Of a stretch of DNA of 64,000 bases, positions 36,308 to 46,961 are shown one piece after another; the first letter of the stretch is position 1; each line of letters opens with the position of its first letter. This stretch comes from Naematelia aurantialba (lineage: Eukaryota > Basidiomycota > Tremellomycetes > Tremellales > Naemateliaceae), in contig JAKFAO010000009.1 of assembly GCA_021527695.1 (NCBI GenBank), forward strand, positions 558,001-622,000, given 5' to 3'. The translations under genes and the position numbers were made by a program. The notes beneath the pieces were generated by a model. It saw only the letters and a list, made by a program, of their open reading frames with translations. It ran no database searches and was not told the origin of the DNA.

Positions 36308-36319
36308 TGACGTCACGTG
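36308..36319 (+). promoter_or_regulatory. TGACGTCACGTG composite site upstream of RPL24
   Basis: An 8-bp CRE palindrome (TGACGTCA) overlaps a CACGTG E-box. It lies 245 bp upstream of the RPL24 ATG and overlaps the stop codon of the neighbouring CCDC174-like gene. A nearby AGCCCTAT (36249-36256) is one base off a Tbf1 site. Cbf1 and Tbf1 are known regulators of ribosomal-protein genes in several fungi; their use here is inferred. Confidence 0.4.
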
Positions 36320-37536
36320 CCCAGCTCCTTGTCTATGCTCTGTAGAAAGTCTTCTGCCAATGCAGCTCGCCGTTCCTCTCTCTTCCGATCCACCTCTGCC
36401 TGTCCACCGAACACCTTGGCTCGCTTGGCTTCGATGAGCGATCTGCGCTCGTCCAATTTGCGTTTCCGCGCTTCCTGAGCCGCACTGAGGCCTGAGCCTT
36501 TCTTTGTCGCTCGCGCTTGCTCTGTCTCGGCCCGCTGCGACTTGAGAGATGCCATCTGCTCCGCCCGCTGCTCCTCGTCCAGCGAGAACTGATATTGACC
36601 CGCTCCTCTTGCACGCACTGATGGCGCCGTCAGCCATTTACCGCTGCAAGGACGCTTACCTTCTTTGGTCGCGTCGTAGTGCTCTGCGCGTGCAGCTTCT
36701 TCTGCTTCGCGGTACTTTGCACGTAGCGCGTCGGCATCGGGTTCGTACACGGGGAAGAAGTTTTGATCACCATCTGAAGAGTCAGTCATGATAGGTGGAC
36801 AGTCTGGACGCCGTACGAATAACGTTGGATTGCCTGTCATTAGCCTCGTTCTTACGTGCGGTCTCTAACTCACAAGACCTCTGCATATGCAGAAGTATTC
36901 GCCGGCGCGGGCGGATCAGGCACACTCTCGCGTTTGCGCAGCGCTTCTGCTTCCCTGGCTTCTTTGGCAGTTCCTTTCCGCGTCCGGCCCATCTCGTCAA
37001 TGTACTCCACAATCGTGCCATCGTCGCGTTGATTCGGATCACGGGCTTCTTGGGCAGATTCATCCACATCCGACGAATGGTCCGAGAATCCATCATCATC
37101 ATCCCACCTCTCAAACTTTCGGTTAGCCACGCATCATTCATAACACCTACGTCGATGACGCTCTCTGACAGCTCTTTCTCTGACAAGCCAGAAAAGTCTC
37201 CTCTCCTCATCGCCTCATATTGCTTGGCCTTCTTCCGCAGGATCTCTTGCCGCTGCTGGTCACTAGGTCCTGCCTCGTCTCGAAAATGTCTTTGCCTCGC
37301 ATCGTTGCGTGCTTCAGCTGCTAGGCGCTTGATCAGACCGGGAGACGGCCTGTCGAATGGATCTTTGACCTGCTCCAGTCAGCGCTTCGGTCGTGCTGGA
37401 GAGGCATCGCCACCTTTTCAGCTACACGGCGCGATACGCCTTTGACAGGCGCCCTTCCTTCCTTTGCTAAACGGTCGACATGCTGTGCAGTGAGTGCTCT
37501 GAGCTCTACGATGCTGGCTTGTGAGATGTTGGACAT
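36313..37536 (-). CDS. CCDC174-like coiled-coil protein (DUF4078)
   Basis: Starts MSNISQASIVELRALTAQHV then KDPFDRPSPGLIKRLAAEAR, EILRKKAKQYEAMRRGDFSG and RKFERWDDDDGFSDHSSDVD. A second half carries DGTIVEYIDEMGRTRKGT and FFPVYEPDADALRAKYREAE. The diagnostic DUF4078 block follows: VRARGAGQYQFSLDEEQRAEQ then MASLKSQRAETEQARA. It ends in a charged coiled coil and SIDKELGT. In animals CCDC174 is a nuclear protein associated with the spliceosome and exon junction complex. Same strand as RPL24 (about 250 bp upstream of it) and divergent from the RRM protein (178 bp). Confidence 0.85.
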
Positions 37537-37714
37537 TGTATTGCATGAACCACAGATAGCAGTACGACGGAGGTTGTTATGACGTAAGATGCCACATTTT
37601 GTAATCCCGCGGCAATACACGCCCGACACGCCCAGCTTTTGAGCAGCCCCTTTCTTTCCCTTTTCTTCCCCTTCTCTTTCCTTTGTATCCAGTTCCTCTC
37701 GCATCCCTTTCAAC

Positions 37715-38965
37715 ATGTCGGCTACAAACAAAGTCTACGTCGGTGCGTGATAATACTCAGGTGCTGCACCGAGTGTCGTTCGGGATGGCTGGAATACTGT
37801 CTCGAACGATGCATGCATGTGCACATGTCTCTGACTCGCCCAGGAAACCTTTCGTGGAACACCACGGATGATGTGCTTCATGCGGTCCGCTTGTTTCTTG
37901 TCTCGTCTGTGTCTGTTGGCTCACTCTGAAAGGCTTTCTCCCCTTACGGACAAGTCACCGACGTGGGTCTCCGTTTGGCTCTGCCTCTGGCTCTGGTCTC
38001 GGCTCTGGCTGTCGCTCTGGCTTGGGTTTGAGATTCGCAGGATGACCATACTAACCGCTTTTGCCAGTGCATCGTCATGAAGGACCGGGAAACCGGCCGA
38101 TCGCGCGGTTTTGGCTTTGTCGTGGGTTTCGTTTACTAGCCAAACTAAACAGAGTTAGACCTTTGCTACGCCCGACGAGGCCACGGCTGCTATCCAAGCG
38201 ATGAATGAGCAGGATCTCGATGGCCGGCGTTTGCGCGTCAACATGGCCAACTCGAAGCCCGCAGGCGGCTACGGTGGCAGTGGATACCAATCTGGATGTG
38301 CGTTGCCCAAGTGCGGGCGTGGCTGATGGCAGACCCCCAGGGTGGTGGTGGTTACGGCGGTGGCGGCCAAGGTGGTTACGGCGGTGGCGGCGGTAACCCG
38401 GGCTACGGTGGCGGTGGCTACGGTGGCGCCCAGGGTGGTGGCTACGGTGGTCAACAGCCTAACCAAGCTTACAGCGGTGGCGGCGGCTACGGTGCCCAGC
38501 AAGGCGGAAGCTACGGCGGCGGTCCCTGTGAGTAGTCTGCTGGATGTCCTGAATATTGCTGATAGTCTCAGACTCTGGCCAAGGCAGTTACGCCCAGGGC
38601 GGTGAAGGCGGTAAGCTTCTTCGCTGGTTGGGGTAGTGGTCTGATCATGTGTCGTGTCTGTGCTCTATTTCGCCGCACGTCTCGTCTGCGTGCCTGTCGA
38701 TCTTCGCGACTTATGGCCCGATCTCTGCGCGTAATTGTTCCGGTCGCGCCTGCTTGTTTCGCGATTGTGAATATGCTCGTCCTTGCGCCCGTGTCTGCGC
38801 TTGTCTGCGCTCGTCTGCGCTCGATGTTCGATGTCTCTCGACAGGATACCCTTTGACTGGAGGCTACGGTGGCTCTGGCGGCTACGGTGTGGCCATGTTT
38901 GAGTCTCAATGCTGATGATCCCAGGCAACTCAGGCGGCGGCAGCTACGGCGGCGGCAACTACTAG
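37715..38965 (+). CDS. Glycine-rich RRM RNA-binding protein
   Basis: Starts MSATNKVYVGNLSWNTTDDV (RNP2 is VYVGNL), continues AFSPYGQVTDCIVMKDRETG and RSRGFGFVTFATPDEATAAI (RNP1 RGFGFVTF), and ends the RRM with LDGRRLRVNMANSKPAGG. The rest is a tail of GGYGG, GGGSYGG and QGGYGG repeats ending SYGGGNY. This is the layout of plant GRP7 and animal CIRBP/RBM3 cold- or stress-induced RNA chaperones. Seven or so introns, including a 250-nt one inside the Gly-rich tail. Function is inferred from the family. Confidence 0.92.
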
Positions 38966-39547
38966 GCGGGTCCATCGGCTACCGGCAACGTCCTTTGTTT
39001 CGCTCTCGCTCACTTTGCTTCGCACCCCTCTCTTTGAATCAGAATCAGAAAAGACTCGGCCTTAAAATCTCAGAGACTCAACTTGCTTCCTGGTGATCCA
39101 CAACTGTATTGGCTTGAGCGTATCTCCGTCTCCGTACTATGGGTCTAGCGTCGTCGCGATGAATTCGAGTGGTTTCCACTGTGTTTGCCATGCTAGGTCG
39201 TGTGCTAAATGGCGGGGAATGTTCTCAAGGCCATTTGTTTCTGTGCTAATGATTCTGATTTGAGCCGGCTTCTCGTACTGATCAACACGAGGCGCGGAGT
39301 GGTACCGTTGCCTGTTGGCCCTGTGCGTCTGGGCAGTGACGCAGACATAATAGTGGAACAGACGTGGTAGTCGAGAGGCGTAGTAGTCGAACGCGTCGAA
39401 CGGACGTGATAGTCACACAGACGTGTAGTCACACAGACGTGACAGTTGCACAGACGTAATAGTCAACAGACGTGACAGTCAATACAGACGGATAGCGCCG
39501 GTCGCGTGCCAGTCGATACCGACGGGATCGTGCCCGTCGCGCACAGA
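38966..39547. other. Spacer with imperfect 17-bp tandem repeats
   Basis: 3' region of the RRM gene and promoter of the next small gene. No gene seen in 38966-39350. The right part is the minisatellite listed separately. Confidence 0.5.
39352..39490 (+). repeat. Degenerate CAGACGTGATAGTCA minisatellite
   Basis: About seven imperfect units of roughly 17 bp with core CAGACGTGATAGTCA follow each other, some with CGGACGTG or CAGACGTAATAG. The array ends about 60 bp upstream of the small membrane protein ATG and so sits in its promoter or leader. Confidence 0.75.
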
Positions 39548-40062
39548 ATGACGACTCGGATCGCCGAGGCGACGGCCAAGCCTACGACATTTATCGCCTG
39601 CCTCGTGGTGCTGGGCACGATCATCGTCGTTGCGGGGACATGGACGCTCGTGCGGCTCCGGCGGGGGCGGCGGGACCTCGAGGCGATCGTCGATGACGAG
39701 CGGCGCGAGTCGGCACTGGATGATCCTGGTGCAGTTGGGGCGGGGGCCAGGACTGGTGCTGGTGCTGGTGCTGGGGTCTGTGCTGGTGCTGGTGTCTGTG
39801 CTGGTGCTGGTGCTGGGGTCTGTGCTGGTGCCGGTGTCTGTGCCGGTGCTGGGGTCTGTGCTGGTGTCTCTGCTGGTCGGGGGGTCGTGGATAACACAGG
39901 GACAGAGACAGTACAGGCAGAGACCAAGACAGCTTATGTGAGTGCGGCAATTTGTGCGTGCGGTGGCTGAATGTAATGCAGGAGGATGGTGACGCCGGCG
40001 CGGTCGATACACACCCGTCCGGGAAGACCACCTCTCTGGACGTTCCTTGTCTCTCGTACTAG
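39548..40062 (+). CDS. Small single-span membrane protein with Ala-Gly-Val-Cys repeats
   Basis: I do not recognise a family. The frame MTTRIAEATAKPTTFIACLV continues into one strong membrane span (FIACLVVLGTIIVVAGTWTLV), a basic stop-transfer (RLRRGRR) and an acidic segment LEAIVDDERRE. A tract of about 60 residues of GAGAGVCAG-type repeats follows, coded by an imperfect 18-bp repeat. A consensus intron (GTGAGT to ATGCAG, 39937-39980) joins TKTAY to EDGDAGAVDTHPSGKTTSLD and a stop. The good intron and hydrophobic profile argue for a real gene; the lack of known relatives and the repeats argue for caution. Likely a fast-evolving surface or ER protein. Confidence 0.5.
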
Positions 40063-40519
40063 TAGTCTCGACTGGTAGCGTCTCTTACTTGTAGGATCTC
40101 TTACTCGTAGCCTGTAGGATCTCTTACTCGTAGCCCTGATTGTTTTAATGGTGACTCGTGTGGAGGGCAGTGGTGGCGAGTTCTGGTACGCCAAGCAGGA
40201 TTGCTGGGAGAGGATGGCCAGGGAGAGGTAGTAAATCGAGAGAGGGACGAGGAACGAAGGAGAGAAGTCGGAGGAGGTAAGAAGAAGGAAGAATGGATGG
40301 AAGAGGGAAGAATGGAAGGAGGGATGAAGAATGGAAGGAGGAAGGAGGAAGGATGTAGATGTAGATGTAAGGAGGAAGAAGGAAGTAGGAGAACGGCCGG
40401 CAGGAGCAATCCAAGTAGAGCTTGGGAGAGACAAGACGAATCTGCGTCGCTGTTGCATCTGCCGCCTCTCGCTGCAGATATCGTCCTGCACACGCACCAG
40501 ATGCATCCCAACCCTTAAC
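40063..40519. other. Convergent spacer with TCTTACTCGTAG repeats and purine tract
   Basis: 40075-40140 contains three copies of a GGATCTCTTACTCGTAG-like unit. 40205-40400 is a long G/A tract on the plus strand, that is, C/T on the strand of the adjacent minus gene. No gene seen. Confidence 0.5.
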
Positions 40520-41731
40520 CTACTTGCCCCCGTAGATATCTTGCCGCCTCACCGCCCACCGCTCGCGGCTCACCTCGACCCATCGGCCCTTCCATCCAAA
40601 CATCCCGACAGGCTCGCTCGCTCGCCATCCCGCCGTGTCGGGGGCGTCCACGAACCCACACCGCTTGAGCGCCTTCTCGTCAAGCACGAACGGGTTGGTC
40701 TGGTATATCACCTTGCTTGCGGGACTGAACGAACCGCCCCCACCACCACCACCACCACCACCACCACCACCACCACCGCCGCCGCCGCTAGCGGCACCTC
40801 GCCCACCACTCTTGCCGCCGCTGCTACCGCGTGCGAACGGCTTGATTGCAAAGGCGTGGTCGAGGGCCGCACCGAGCAGCTCGATGGTGACGCCTGCTTC
40901 GCGCAGCGGGATGTCAACGTCCAGGTGCCGGATCTCCACGACGCCCGACTGGGTGTCGGTATCGGCGTCGGCATCAGCGTCGGTCTTGGTATCGGCGTCG
41001 GTCTGGGCGTCCGCGACTGCTCGGCGGGATACCGCTCCCTTGCCAGCTGGATGTTGGTATGCCCGGGCCGTCTTCGCTCCTTTCTTGGCCGCGCCCAGGC
41101 CGGCCTCCTCGATGACGCCGGTATCCCCCATCTCGCCCTCTTCGGCGCCGAGGACCGAGCCGAGGTCCTGTCCTGGCCGCGCGCCGTCGGTGCACACCAC
41201 GCCCTGCACCTCGCCGTTGTGCTCAAACACGATGGTCGCGGACCGCGCGTCGAGGGCGTAGTACCGCTCCAGCGCGACCATATCGGGCGACCCGAGGACG
41301 GCGCGCATCAGCCGCGTAAACGTCGGCCGGTGCAGGTACTCGGGCACGAACATGAGCGGCAGGGCGGCGGACGCAAAGCCAATAAGAGGGGCGATGTAGG
41401 ACAGCGGCACGGCCGCATCGGGCAGCAGCCCCGCACAGTAGTCGAGCACCGCGGCGATGGCGACCCACACCGCGACCGTCATGGGATGCGTCATGACTAC
41501 GGGCTGTCAGTTACGGTGCGGCTGTCAACAGGCTGAGGCTGGTGCGGGCGTGAACAGGCTGAGGCTAGTCGGTCGACAGCTAGGCAGGAGGCGCCCCGGG
41601 TCGACAAGCTCACCTTTGCGGTTGGCGTGCGCGAGGCACTCCATGACCCCCTGCCCAACGAGCATCTTGACCTCCTTGGCGTCGGCAGCGCCGTACGCGC
41701 GCACATAGCTCGCTCCGTTATCGCCCGGCAT
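40520..41731 (-). CDS. Membrane-anchored GNAT-like (Pho86-type) protein
   Basis: The start MPGDNGASYVRAYGAADAKE then VKMLVGQGVMECLAHANRK resembles the first strands of GNAT N-acetyltransferases. Two membrane spans follow (VAVWVAIAAVLDYCAGL and IGFASAALPLMFVP). The rest has ERYYALDARSATIVFEHNGE, VVEIRHLDVDIPLREAGVTI and a final CGF-type strand (KALKRCGFVD), the pattern of an acetyltransferase fold interrupted by membrane helices. Similar fungal proteins have been annotated as Pho86-like or GNAT membrane proteins. Low-complexity inserts are striking: an Asp-Ala-Thr tract and a run of about 19 glycines coded by CCACCA repeats (40738-40790). One intron. A function cannot be stated with confidence. 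Confidence 0.6.
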
Positions 41732-42187
41732 CTCTGTTGCGCTGTGTGAGTGAGTGGGTGAGTGGGTGAGTGAGTGAGTGAGTAAGAGTTGTAGACACAA
41801 GACAAAAAAAAGTTTCAACCTTGCAGTGTGCAGCTCAAAGTGGTCAATAGTCGTGCCTGGGCAGTTGTCGATCCACGCACGTGCACAAGCAGCCGCCAGC
41901 CAATGGCGTTGTCCAAGTGAATGACAGCCTCACACGACCCAAGTACCCAGCGCGACAGACTGAGCACCCACATGCATACTGCGAAGGCAGGACGTTGCTC
42001 GACATGCATCCTCAATGAAGAGCAAAGCGCTGCAGAAGCGTCACACGACGACGGATGGCTCGACAAACTCCCGGAAACAGAGGTTTCACTAAACGCGGAG
42101 TCTTGTCAAACTCCGCTCGTCCTCTGAAAGTCGTCTACGGCGGCGACCTGTTGTTGTCACTCAGCCTTGGCTATCCAGCATCCAGGC
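41732..42187. other. Divergent promoter with (GTGA)n microsatellite
   Basis: Shared by the membrane GNAT-like gene (-) and the FHA/G-patch gene (+). 41747-41785 is a GTGAGTGA/GTGGGTGA microsatellite. A short open frame at 42055 (MARQTPGNRGFTK) could be a leader exon of the right gene but cannot be joined convincingly. Confidence 0.4.
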
Positions 42188-44079
42188 ATGGCCACTCCAC
42201 TCGACTCGTGGGTGTACGACCCCTCGAGCCAGGTGTACTACCACGCAGCAAGCAACACGTACGCGATCCCCGACCCGCACACCGGGCAATGGACGTACCA
42301 GCCCGCCGCGGCCTTCCAGCACGCCTCGACGTCGGCGTCGGCGTCGACGTTGGCATCCAGCGCGGCCGCGGCGATATCGGCGCGCGAGCGGGAGGAGGGC
42401 AAGATAGAGGACGACGTCGGCTGGGGGGCGCTCATGGAGCCTGAGCAGCTGGATGCCGTGCTGCGGCACAGTGCACCCGCCAAACACCCAGCTTACGGCG
42501 GTGGCAGCGGCGGAGGTGGCGGCAGCAGCAGCAGCAGCAGTGGTAGGGGAGGAGCCGGTTGGGGAGGAGCGACCAGCGGAGGAGGAGTGAGAGGGGCGAA
42601 TTCCGGCCGGGACGGGGGCAATGCTGGTGCGGCTGGCGAATCAGGGAACGCAAGCACGACGCACCATATCCTGCGACTCGTGGTAGCTGCGTCGGACGTG
42701 CTGGAGCGCGGGACGATCGCCATCGTCGACGCGCGGGACGGGGGCATCCAGATCGGGCGGGACAGGTGCGAGAGGGGCGGGCCGGCGCGGATCAGACTCA
42801 AGGAGATGGAGGTCAGCAAGACGCACGCGGTCGTGTACCGGCATCACGGGGGCGACACTGGCTTTGGCCGCAATGGCAACGGTGGTAACGCTGGCGATGC
42901 TGGTAACGCTGGCAATGCTGGCAATGCTGCCACGGGCAAAACCGGCGATACCGGCGAGGCGGATAGCGCGGGATGGCGCGTTGTCGACCTCGGTACGCTG
43001 GCTCACCTGCTGCAACTGCCAATACGTAGCTTACCATCTCAGGCTCCACGCACGGCACATTCGTGACTGCCCCCCGCGACGCCGCGTCAGCAACTGGTAA
43101 CGCCGACACCGACACCGACGCCAACGCCGACGCCGACGCCGACACAGACACACGCGCAAGTGCAAATGCAAATGCAAACGCAGACACACGTGCAAATGGA
43201 CAGCCGAGGCGAACACGTCTCTCCGCAAGCAAAGACTCGTCCCTGCCGCACCCTCTCGGACACCTGGCGAGGCTCACCATCGGGAGCACGACGTTTGTCG
43301 CGCACGATCACGCCTCGTGGCCGTGCGACGCATGCCAGATCACATCGACCAACTTGGTCCAGCTGGACGACGGCGTTGCCGGTGGTGTCGGCGGTGGGAG
43401 TGGAGGTGGAGTTGGCGGTGGAGGTGGTGTTGGCAGTGGAGTTGGAGGTGGCAGTGGAGTTGGTATTGGCAGTGGAGTTGGTATTGGAGTTGGACTTGGA
43501 GCCGACGACGCAGTGGCGATGGACTCGAAAGAACGGAGGGAGAATCGCGAACGGAAGCGAAAACGCGAGATGGCCAACCTGCGCGAGACGCTCCTGAACG
43601 GCCATTCTCAGTCTGCGCTCAAGGCAGACGCAGAGGGCAAGTACCAAGACCGCGCTGCCATGAGGCGGAAACTGCGCCCCCAGTCGCCTCCCCGCGCGGG
43701 CGTCGAGTCCGCCAGAGACCGCCACGGCTACGTGGCCACCGCGACGTCGACATCAGCGTCCCCGTCCCCGTCGACGTCGACACCTACTTCCATGCCAGCG
43801 TCCATGTTGGCGACAACGAAAACGACGACGACGACGACGACGACGACGCCGCCGCCGCCCGCGGGTCCAACGGTCGGGATGGCCCTCTTAGCGAGTCAGG
43901 GATGGATGCCCGGCTCAGGTCTGGGCAAGCACGGCGACGGACGCGCAGAACCCGTGCAAGTGGAGATGCGCACCGAGAAACGCGGCCTAGGAGCACAAGG
44001 GAGCAAGGCCGTCGTCGATACTGGCCCGGGGGACTGGAGGCAGAGAGGCAAGCAGCGGCGGTATCAGGAGTATGCATAG
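42188..44079 (+). CDS. AGGF1-like FHA and G-patch protein
   Basis: The start MATPLDSWVYDPSSQVYYHA then DPHTGQWTYQ is an OCRE-like aromatic segment. After Gly/Ser-rich linkers comes an FHA domain: LERGTIAIVDARDGGIQIGR, CERGGPARIRLKEMEVSKTH and, across an intron, VDLGSTHGTFV (the SxxHGT phosphopeptide loop). A second linker holds Asp-Ala-Asp-Thr repeats, then a Gly-Val-rich tract. KYQDRAAMRRKLRPQSPP and a G-patch (GMALLASQGWMPGSGLGKH) end the protein. This order matches AGGF1/VG5Q, linked to spliceosome function. One intron only, unusual for this window. Low-complexity DNA makes the linkers fast-changing. Confidence 0.82.
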
Positions 44080-44151
44080 TGCCTCACTAGGTTCTGGCAA
44101 TCCCGCATCATCTGGCAAACATCTCATCCAGTCCCGCCTCATCAGGACCCA

Positions 44152-45743
44152 TCACTCGTCCACACCCACGTCCACATCGAGCAGCGATGTCTTAGTCGCG
44201 TCAATCAGCCGCTTGACTCGCTCGTACACCTAGCGTCGACGTCAGCTTGCGTCCAACCGACTTGTCTGACGCTCCCACGACCGCACTCACCGTAAAGACA
44301 ATGGCTTGTCCCGGGGCGACCCGCAGCACCCGTGGCGTGATGCCCTTGTAGAATGCACTGACGCCTTCGTTTCTGAACAGATCTGAAGTGACATGGATGA
44401 GTCTTGACAGCCCCGTCTCGCCAGCCACATGCGATGCTTTTTGGATGCGCCTAGCAGCCAAGTTGTCAGCGGGACAAACAACGCAACACTGAGCGACGTA
44501 CGTCTTGATCGTGTCGATGGGGGCATTTGAGAACGGCCCCATCGCACCCGACACAAGGCCCAGGACCATGGTCTGATAGCTCGGCAGCTCGGTGTACTGC
44601 GGCTGGTACTCTAGCGCCCACTGCTTGAACTTTTGGTACGCCGTGAAGTTGACGCCTGTGTCATGTCAGATTGCTCGTTCTGTCCCCCCTTGATGCTGAG
44701 CGTGCGTACCTTGGTTGGTGGCTTGGCGGAGCGCGGTCAGACTGACACCGCGGTACAGCGTCCCAATCCCCTCTTCACGCACGATCGTCCACGCTGCGTG
44801 GGGTGCACTACGGTATTTTGGGATATCCAGTGGGTCTGCCAACGAGTCTGCAGAACCATGGGTCAGTGCCAGTTGTGTGTTGAGGTATTAGTATCTGCCT
44901 GTCGCTGACGCAGGTTTGGGAGTTGAGCGGTGAATCAAGACGTACGCTGTTGTGCCTGCAGCCGGATCTTGATGACTTCCATGGGAGTCACTACTGCTAC
45001 TGCCTCTGTCGCGCCCGCACCCAGCCCGGCTGCAATAAATTAGCCTTATGCGCTTGAGGCTTTCAGACTCACCAAGGAAGGTACCGCTCGAACTGATCTT
45101 GCCGTCCCGTGTCATCCAGCCTTTATAAGCTGCACAGACGTCAGTGCTGCCGCATCCAGTAGCCTTGTCCGGTATCGTCCCTTCTCCCTCAAATTCCAGC
45201 GTCCCGTATATTTAATTTTGCACGACGCGCTGCGAACACACGCTACTCACTCTCAAAACTCGCGAACCGGATCGCCATCTTGGGCACTATCCCACTGATC
45301 ACCGCGCCCAAGCCCTTGTACAACCCCAAGGGTGTTTCACGCGCCACAATCTGCCGCCCCGTCGCGAAGAAACCCAGTGGTTTAAGCTGAAACCAAGATC
45401 AGCTCAAGTCCCTGCCTTGCTGAGCCATGATATAAACTGCTCCGTTTGACAGGAGCCGATGTCGCCATAGAAGCCGACTCACACCTCGAAGTTTTCGCGA
45501 TTTGGAGAGCTGCATCCGGACTTTGATCGTGTCGAGCGGATGGCTGCTGTAAGTCCAAATTCCTTGCGAGGCGAGGGAACAGACCGAACGCCTGAGGGTA
45601 GCTCACCATGCCAGTGCCTCTGCAAGGCCAGCTACACCACCCGCAATCAAATGCGTGCTGAGCGGTACTTTCTCCTTGCCCTTTCCGCCCATCCTGTCCC
45701 CGGTACGACCGCCTCCAAAGGGCTTTCCAGTAGATGTCGACAT
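44152..45743 (-). CDS. SFC1: Mitochondrial succinate/fumarate carrier SFC1 (ACR1)
   Basis: Mitochondrial carrier that exchanges succinate for fumarate, needed for growth on acetate or ethanol. Starts MSTSTGKPFGGGRTGDRMGG, then HLIAGGVAGLAEALAWHPLD followed by TIKVRMQLSK (first PxD signature), GLYKGLGAVISGIVPKMAIR with FASFEAYKGWM, VVTPMEVIKIRLQAQQHSL (second signature), TLYRGVSLTALRQATNQGVN, GAMGPFSNAPIDTIKTRIQK (third signature) and FYKGITPRVLRVAPGQAIVF. The carrier repeats and the GPFSNAP and RVAPGQA stretches are specific to SFC1. About seven introns. Confidence 0.92.
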
Positions 45744-46961
45744 GGTGTGTTTGTCTTGAGCTAGCTGACTGTTGTGCTCGAGTAGCGCCCAAGTAAAGAG
45801 TGATGATAATGCCACTGATCTGTCCTGCCGCTGTCCAGCCTTCCAAACGATGTACTTGAGTGGTCTTGCCGGGTGAGATTTGAACCCATTGGACCGGGAA
45901 TCGGCTAACGACGTTTACCGGTCAAACAAGCTGTCGGTTTTCTTCGGCCAGTGTTGGATTTCCGACTCGTCTGTCCAAGGTGAGATTATCAGTCTTGCAT
46001 GCATCAAAGATTTGCACAGCGACTCGACGGGAAGAGGCTCACAAGGGGTGCGGAGCGCCGCCTGTTTCAGAGACTGAACTTTCTGGGGTGGAAGGGCGGG
46101 CACCAACAACGCAGCATTCCTCTCGGCCTCTGACGGCTGATTCGTCCGACATTTGCGAGTTGTTGAGCTGCCAAAGGCGGAACCTCGCGTAAAATCGAGT
46201 GGAACATGTGAGAAGCATTCCGCCCTTCCCCAGCTCTGTTCGCATCTTTAGAGATGCGCCAGTGCAATGGGAAAGCTGTTGGTGCGACCTCGAAAGGAAT
46301 TTCGTGTACGGCCAGATTTCCTCGATCCAGGTAGCAAGGTCTCTGTCGAACCTATCGGAACGCGCCGCTGCTGGAAGCAGCATTGATGGAATCGCTTTGT
46401 ACTTGCCAGGGGGTACGAGACAGCTCTCAGCCGGTCACCGGGTCTCGAAGGAATGAATGGCTTAGGAAGATCTGTTAGGCCATCGAGAACTGGAGCATGG
46501 CTTGTGGAACTGCTCATAGCGACCGGTCATCAGAGGGGAACTCTGCAGCTTCGACCGAGAGACAATGGACACGAAAGATAGCGACTTGGAGAATAAGAGA
46601 ACGCGAGGATAATGAACGAGGAGGGGGGGAAGAGGGAAAGGAGCCGGGAAGAGAAAGACAGAGGCAAGGAAGACGCAAGGAGAAAGAAGGAAGAAGAGAA
46701 AGGGAGGAACGAGAAGGAAAGCCGCATTTCTCCCACGAGCTGGGACCTCTGTCATCTGCTTCATCGAAACACGCAACTCGAGCTTGCCACCATGAATCAT
46801 TCAAGCGTGGAGGCTGAGATCTGTACAGCGGTCGGAAATATTGCTGAGAGATGAGCGCTAGGGGTCGTGTCATAAAATCCATTCCAGCATATGCATGTAT
46901 GATGATTGCCTTGATTGCCTCGATTGCACTGGGGACGCCTGCAGCCTCAGAGCCTCAAAGC
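45744..46961. other. 1.2-kb region without a secure gene
   Basis: Upstream of SFC1 (-) and downstream of FKBP2 (-). Minus-strand frames of 60-114 codons occur at 46039-46517 but switch frame and have no recognised domain. 46605-46730 is a long G/A tract on the plus strand (C/T on the minus), the pattern this genome shows in sense-strand introns, which hints at an unrecognised minus-strand transcript. A T-arm-like sequence lies near 45868-45890, but no tRNA can be folded. Confidence 0.35.

Noticed and set aside
42055..42190. Leader-like ORF MARQTPGNRGFTK upstream of the FHA/G-patch gene
   Set aside because: It cannot be joined in frame to the gene with good splice sites; probably part of the 5' region.
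43160..43600. Alternative frames across the FHA/G-patch gene rich in Trp-Ser-Arg or Gln-Thr repeats
   Set aside because: Shadow frames of the trinucleotide-rich linkers; the main frame carries the FHA and G-patch motifs.
45855..45945. tRNA-like T-arm (GGGTTCAAATCTCACC on the minus strand) with possible anticodon-type stem
   Set aside because: No matching acceptor stem or D-arm can be found within a reasonable distance, even allowing an intron. At most a remnant or chance match.
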